From assembly GCA_964643725.1 (NCBI GenBank), contig CAZXTL010000046.1, positions 1 to 7,683 on the forward strand: a stretch of DNA of 7,683 nt, given 5' to 3'. A program made the translations under genes and the position numbers. Source of the stretch: DYQY01 sp964643725 (lineage in GTDB: Bacteria; Margulisbacteria; Riflemargulisbacteria; GWF2-35-9; DYQY01). Under the pieces are notes generated by a model. It did no database searches. It was not told the DNA's origin and was given only the letters and a program-made list of their open reading frames with translations. Positions within the stretch are counted from its first letter, which is position 1; each line of letters begins with the position of its first letter. Below, one piece after another: positions 5,895 to 7,683 of this stretch.

Positions 5895-5905
5895 CAGTCT
5901 ATAAT
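5878..5905 (+). promoter_or_regulatory. dnaX promoter, predicted to give a leaderless mRNA
   Basis: TTGTCA (5878-5883, 5/6 of the -35 consensus) is followed by 16 bases and a perfect TATAAT (5900-5905). The dnaX ATG begins nine bases after the last T, so transcription should start at or within two bases of the start codon. No Shine-Dalgarno precedes the ATG. Confidence 0.6.
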
Positions 5906-5919
5906 AACTGAAAATGTCA
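5886..5919. promoter_or_regulatory. Perfect 13-bp inverted repeat spanning the dnaX -10 box and start codon
   Basis: TGACATTTTCAGT (5886-5898) and ACTGAAAATGTCA (5907-5919) are exact reverse complements separated by eight bases, CTATAATA. The -10 box overlaps this central gap and the right arm contains the ATG. As DNA this is a typical operator layout for a dimeric repressor. In a longer transcript reading through from alr, the same arms would lock the AUG in a stable hairpin. Confidence 0.6.
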
Positions 5920-7578
5920 TACATATCCTTATATAGAAAATATCGTTCTCAAACTTTTTCAGACCTTGTAGAGCAAGATGCTGTTATTCGCACATTACAG
6001 AATGCCATTAAGTTCGACAGAATCGCACAGTCTTATATCTTTGCAGGTCCAAGAGGCACAGGCAAGACATCCGTTGCTAGAATATTTGCTAAGACATTGA
6101 ATTGCTTGAAGTTAGATAAAGAAAAAGCAGAACCATGTAATGAGTGTGATAATTGCAAACAGATAACCAGCGGTACTCACATGGATGTTATTGAGATTGA
6201 TGCAGCTAGTCATACTGGTGTAGATAATATTAGAGAGCTTATTGAAAAGTCCAATTTTTTGCCTTCAATTGGGAAATGGAAAATATATATAATAGATGAA
6301 ACTCATATGCTTAGTAACTCAGCTTTTAATGCACTACTTAAGACTATCGAGGAACCTCCAGCCCATGTTATTTTCATCCTTGCAACAACAGATCCTCACA
6401 AAATACTCTCGACTATCCAGTCAAGATGCCAGAGGCTAGATTTCTCTAAAATATCACAGTCAGCGATTGTAAAGCGGATTGAGGATATTCTTAAAGAAGA
6501 AAAGATGCAGATAACAGACGAAGCAATTAAGCTTATTGCCAAGTATAGTGGCGGACATATGCGAGATGCTCTATCTATTACTGACCAAGTGCTATCTTTT
6601 AGTAATGGCAAGGTTGAGATAGACCAAGTATATCAGCTACTTGGTGCTGCAAATATTGGTGATATTTCTACGATAATTTTGATGCTTAAGAGCAACCAAC
6701 ATGTTGAGTATTTTAAGTTAATGGACAAGTTGTTTTATGAAGGACTGGATGCAGTTCTTTTCCTTGAAGATATGCTAGAGTTTCTTAGACAGGTACTTTT
6801 TATTAAGATAGGGCTAAAAGACATGGTGATTGGGCCAATGGTTTCCATTAAAACATATCAGGAAGTTGCTGATGTTTTAAGTAAAGAAGATGTTTATTCT
6901 GCTATAACTGAAAGTTCTAAAGCAATGCAACAAGTTAAGGCTATGGAAGATAGTCGAGTCTTTTTGGAAGTTTTATTATTCCAAGCGTTTACTGGACAGA
7001 TACAAGAAAAAAAAGTTCAAATGGATAAGGGAATAGGGGTAAGGGATAAGGAGCAAATTACAAGAGAGATTGTAGAAACAAGAGCACCTCAATCACAAAT
7101 GTCCATTATTGAAAAAGGGTTTGTTAAATCAGTCACTGTTGAAGAAGTAAAACATGAGCAAAAGCCAGTGATTAGACCGGATGTTGTTCTAGATATAGTA
7201 AATATTAAACATTATTGGTCAGACATTTTGGCCTATCTTAAAAAGAATAAAAAAGCACAACTTTCCGCTATGCTTAAGGAATGCGTTCCTTTGACAGTAG
7301 AAGGTGACTCTATTTCAGCTGCTATTGATGATAAGTTTGCTTTTCATCATAAGAAGCTAAATGAAGACGAGAGTAAGCGTGATATTAATGCTGCTGCTTC
7401 AGAGATTTTTAATCGTAAGATTAATATAAAGATAGATTTTAAGAGTGGAAATGATATGCCTGCTGACCTTGAAACAGATGATTTCGAAGAGAATACTTTT
7501 TTAGAAAGCTCTGAGATACCAGATAGTATTAAGGATTTGGCAAAGCAGTTTGGCTCTGAGAAAGTAGAGAAGGTTTAG
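5914..7578 (+). CDS. dnaX: DNA polymerase III subunit gamma/tau (clamp loader)
   Basis: DnaX is the ATPase of the replicative clamp loader, which places the beta clamp on primed DNA; the long tau form also links the polymerase core to the helicase. Residues 1-225 form the AAA+ module: Walker A GPRGTGKT (45-52), a zinc site C64/C75/C78/C81, Walker B IIDETH (126-131), sensor 1 LATTD (156-160), the SRC arginine finger (170-172) and sensor 2 GGHMRDAL (213-220). The collar domain runs to about 360. A linker (about 365-405) follows, then a tau-type C-terminal domain (about 410-500) and an acidic tail. The 554-residue length is normal for a full tau form. The start matches the family N-terminus (SYxSLYRKYR). 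It has no Shine-Dalgarno, a TATAAT eight bases upstream and an inverted repeat over the ATG. An A8 run at codons 365-367 may produce a gamma form. The ybaB and recR genes that often follow dnaX are not seen directly downstream. Confidence 0.98.
   Translation: MSYISLYRKYRSQTFSDLVEQDAVIRTLQNAIKFDRIAQSYIFAGPRGTGKTSVARIFAKTLNCLKLDKEKAEPCNECDNCKQITSGTHMDVIEIDAASHTGVDNIRELIEKSNFLPSIGKWKIYIIDETHMLSNSAFNALLKTIEEPPAHVIFILATTDPHKILSTIQSRCQRLDFSKISQSAIVKRIEDILKEEKMQITDEAIKLIAKYSGGHMRDALSITDQVLSFSNGKVEIDQVYQLLGAANIGDISTIILMLKSNQHVEYFKLMDKLFYEGLDAVLFLEDMLEFLRQVLFIKIGLKDMVIGPMVSIKTYQEVADVLSKEDVYSAITESSKAMQQVKAMEDSRVFLEVLLFQAFTGQIQEKKVQMDKGIGVRDKEQITREIVETRAPQSQMSIIEKGFVKSVTVEEVKHEQKPVIRPDVVLDIVNIKHYWSDILAYLKKNKKAQLSAMLKECVPLTVEGDSISAAIDDKFAFHHKKLNEDESKRDINAAASEIFNRKINIKIDFKSGNDMPADLETDDFEENTFLESSEIPDSIKDLAKQFGSEKVEKV
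7007..7028 (+). promoter_or_regulatory. Probable slippage site in dnaX producing a gamma-like short form
   Basis: Eight A residues (7007-7014) are read as GAA AAA AAA, which is the A AAA AAA phase of a -1 slippery heptamer. After a -1 shift, or an extra A in the mRNA, the ribosome reads AGT TCA AAT GGA TAA and stops at 7026-7028, giving 371 residues. Loss of one A leads to TAG at 7034-7036 and 373 residues. The site lies just after the collar domain, where gamma should end. E. coli makes gamma by frameshifting at A AAA AAG and Thermus by slippage on an A-run. No strong Shine-Dalgarno-like enhancer is visible upstream. Confidence 0.55.
7023..7051 (+). other. G-run tract just downstream of the dnaX slippage site
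   Basis: Five G-tracts (GG, GGG, GGGG, GGG, GG) are separated by loops of three or four A/T bases, and GGATAAGG occurs at both ends (7023-7030 and 7044-7051). In mRNA this could form a two-layer G-quadruplex beginning eight bases after the slippery heptamer, a distance at which structures can stimulate frameshifting. It encodes part of the interdomain linker. The purine richness could equally be incidental. Confidence 0.3.
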
Positions 7579-7579
7579 C

Positions 7580-7603
7580 TTAAGGGCTCATTGCCGCCCT
7601 TAA
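7580..7603. terminator. Hairpin after dnaX, without a T-run
   Basis: TTAAGGGC (7580-7587) and GCCCTTAA (7596-7603) are perfect 8-bp arms around an 8-base loop, starting two bases after the dnaX stop. No run of T follows on either strand, so it is not a classical intrinsic terminator. It lies between dnaX and a possible convergent gene and may protect or end both messages. Confidence 0.4.
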
Positions 7604-7611
7604 CAATCCCG

Positions 7612-7683
7612 CTAGTCCTTGCGCAAATTCGCTTCATTAAAATCTGGGATATTTCTAGTCACCTTGTGAGCTACTGCCATCTT
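7612..7683 (-). CDS. Possible C-terminal end of a convergent gene (partial)
   Basis: Reading in from the right edge, the minus strand is open for 23 codons and ends in TAG at 7614-7612, giving a tail that reads MAVAHKVTRNIPDFNEANLRKD. The mix of residues looks protein-like and somewhat less AT-rich than neighbouring genes, and the stop sits just before the shared hairpin. I do not recognise the family. An open frame this short is weak evidence by itself. Confidence 0.3.
   Translation of the reverse strand, partial: KMAVAHKVTRNIPDFNEANLRKD

Noticed and set aside
6396..6611. Minus-strand frame inside dnaX
   Set aside because: It is antisense to the conserved AAA+ region of dnaX and has no protein-like motif.
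1..7683. A defence, mobile or biosynthetic system spanning the window
   Set aside because: No transposase, integrase, nuclease, toxin-antitoxin pair or biosynthetic cluster is visible. The recognised genes are unrelated housekeeping or metabolic genes, and the unusual signals concern expression control.

Overview
The window comes from an AT-rich, anaerobic bacterium. Single-chain pyruvate:ferredoxin oxidoreductase points to fermentative or otherwise anaerobic carbon metabolism. Alanine racemase points to a peptidoglycan wall. A sigma-70-family factor, a bacterial DnaX and normal stop usage (TGA ends one gene, TGG encodes Trp) fit a bacterium with the standard code. I cannot name the phylum. 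The low GC and the short repetitive AT-rich spacers around alr and dnaX would suit an uncultured lineage, but that is inference.

Layout, left to right. Positions 1-1867 (minus) hold the N-terminal half of PFOR, cut by the window edge. A 223-bp divergent spacer separates it from a small acidic coiled-coil protein of unknown function (2091-2462, plus). That gene converges on a 254-aa sigma-70-family factor (2520-3284, minus) across a bidirectional terminator. The sigma gene has its own promoter and a leader of about 100 nt in which one segment can pair either with an upstream sequence or with the sigma ribosome binding site. Next come two overlapping minus-strand genes (3591-4100 and 4097-4600). 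Both encode unrecognised helical proteins built from an approximately 29-residue repeat. They diverge from alr (4678-5748, plus) across a 77-bp spacer with four 8-bp tandem units. alr is followed by a spacer with an inverted repeat, then dnaX (5914-7578, plus), a hairpin, and what may be the C-terminal end of another minus-strand gene at the right edge.

The genes do not form one pathway. The interest is in expression control. PFOR, the small acidic protein and the sigma factor have strong Shine-Dalgarno sequences. alr and dnaX have none, and instead carry a perfect TATAAT box 6 and 8 nt before the ATG, which predicts leaderless mRNAs. In dnaX that box sits in the centre of a perfect 13-bp inverted repeat that also covers the start codon. 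dnaX also contains an A8 run in the codon phase of a slippery site (A AAA AAA) just after the clamp-loader collar domain. Slippage there would stop within a few codons and give a short gamma-like form of about 371 residues.
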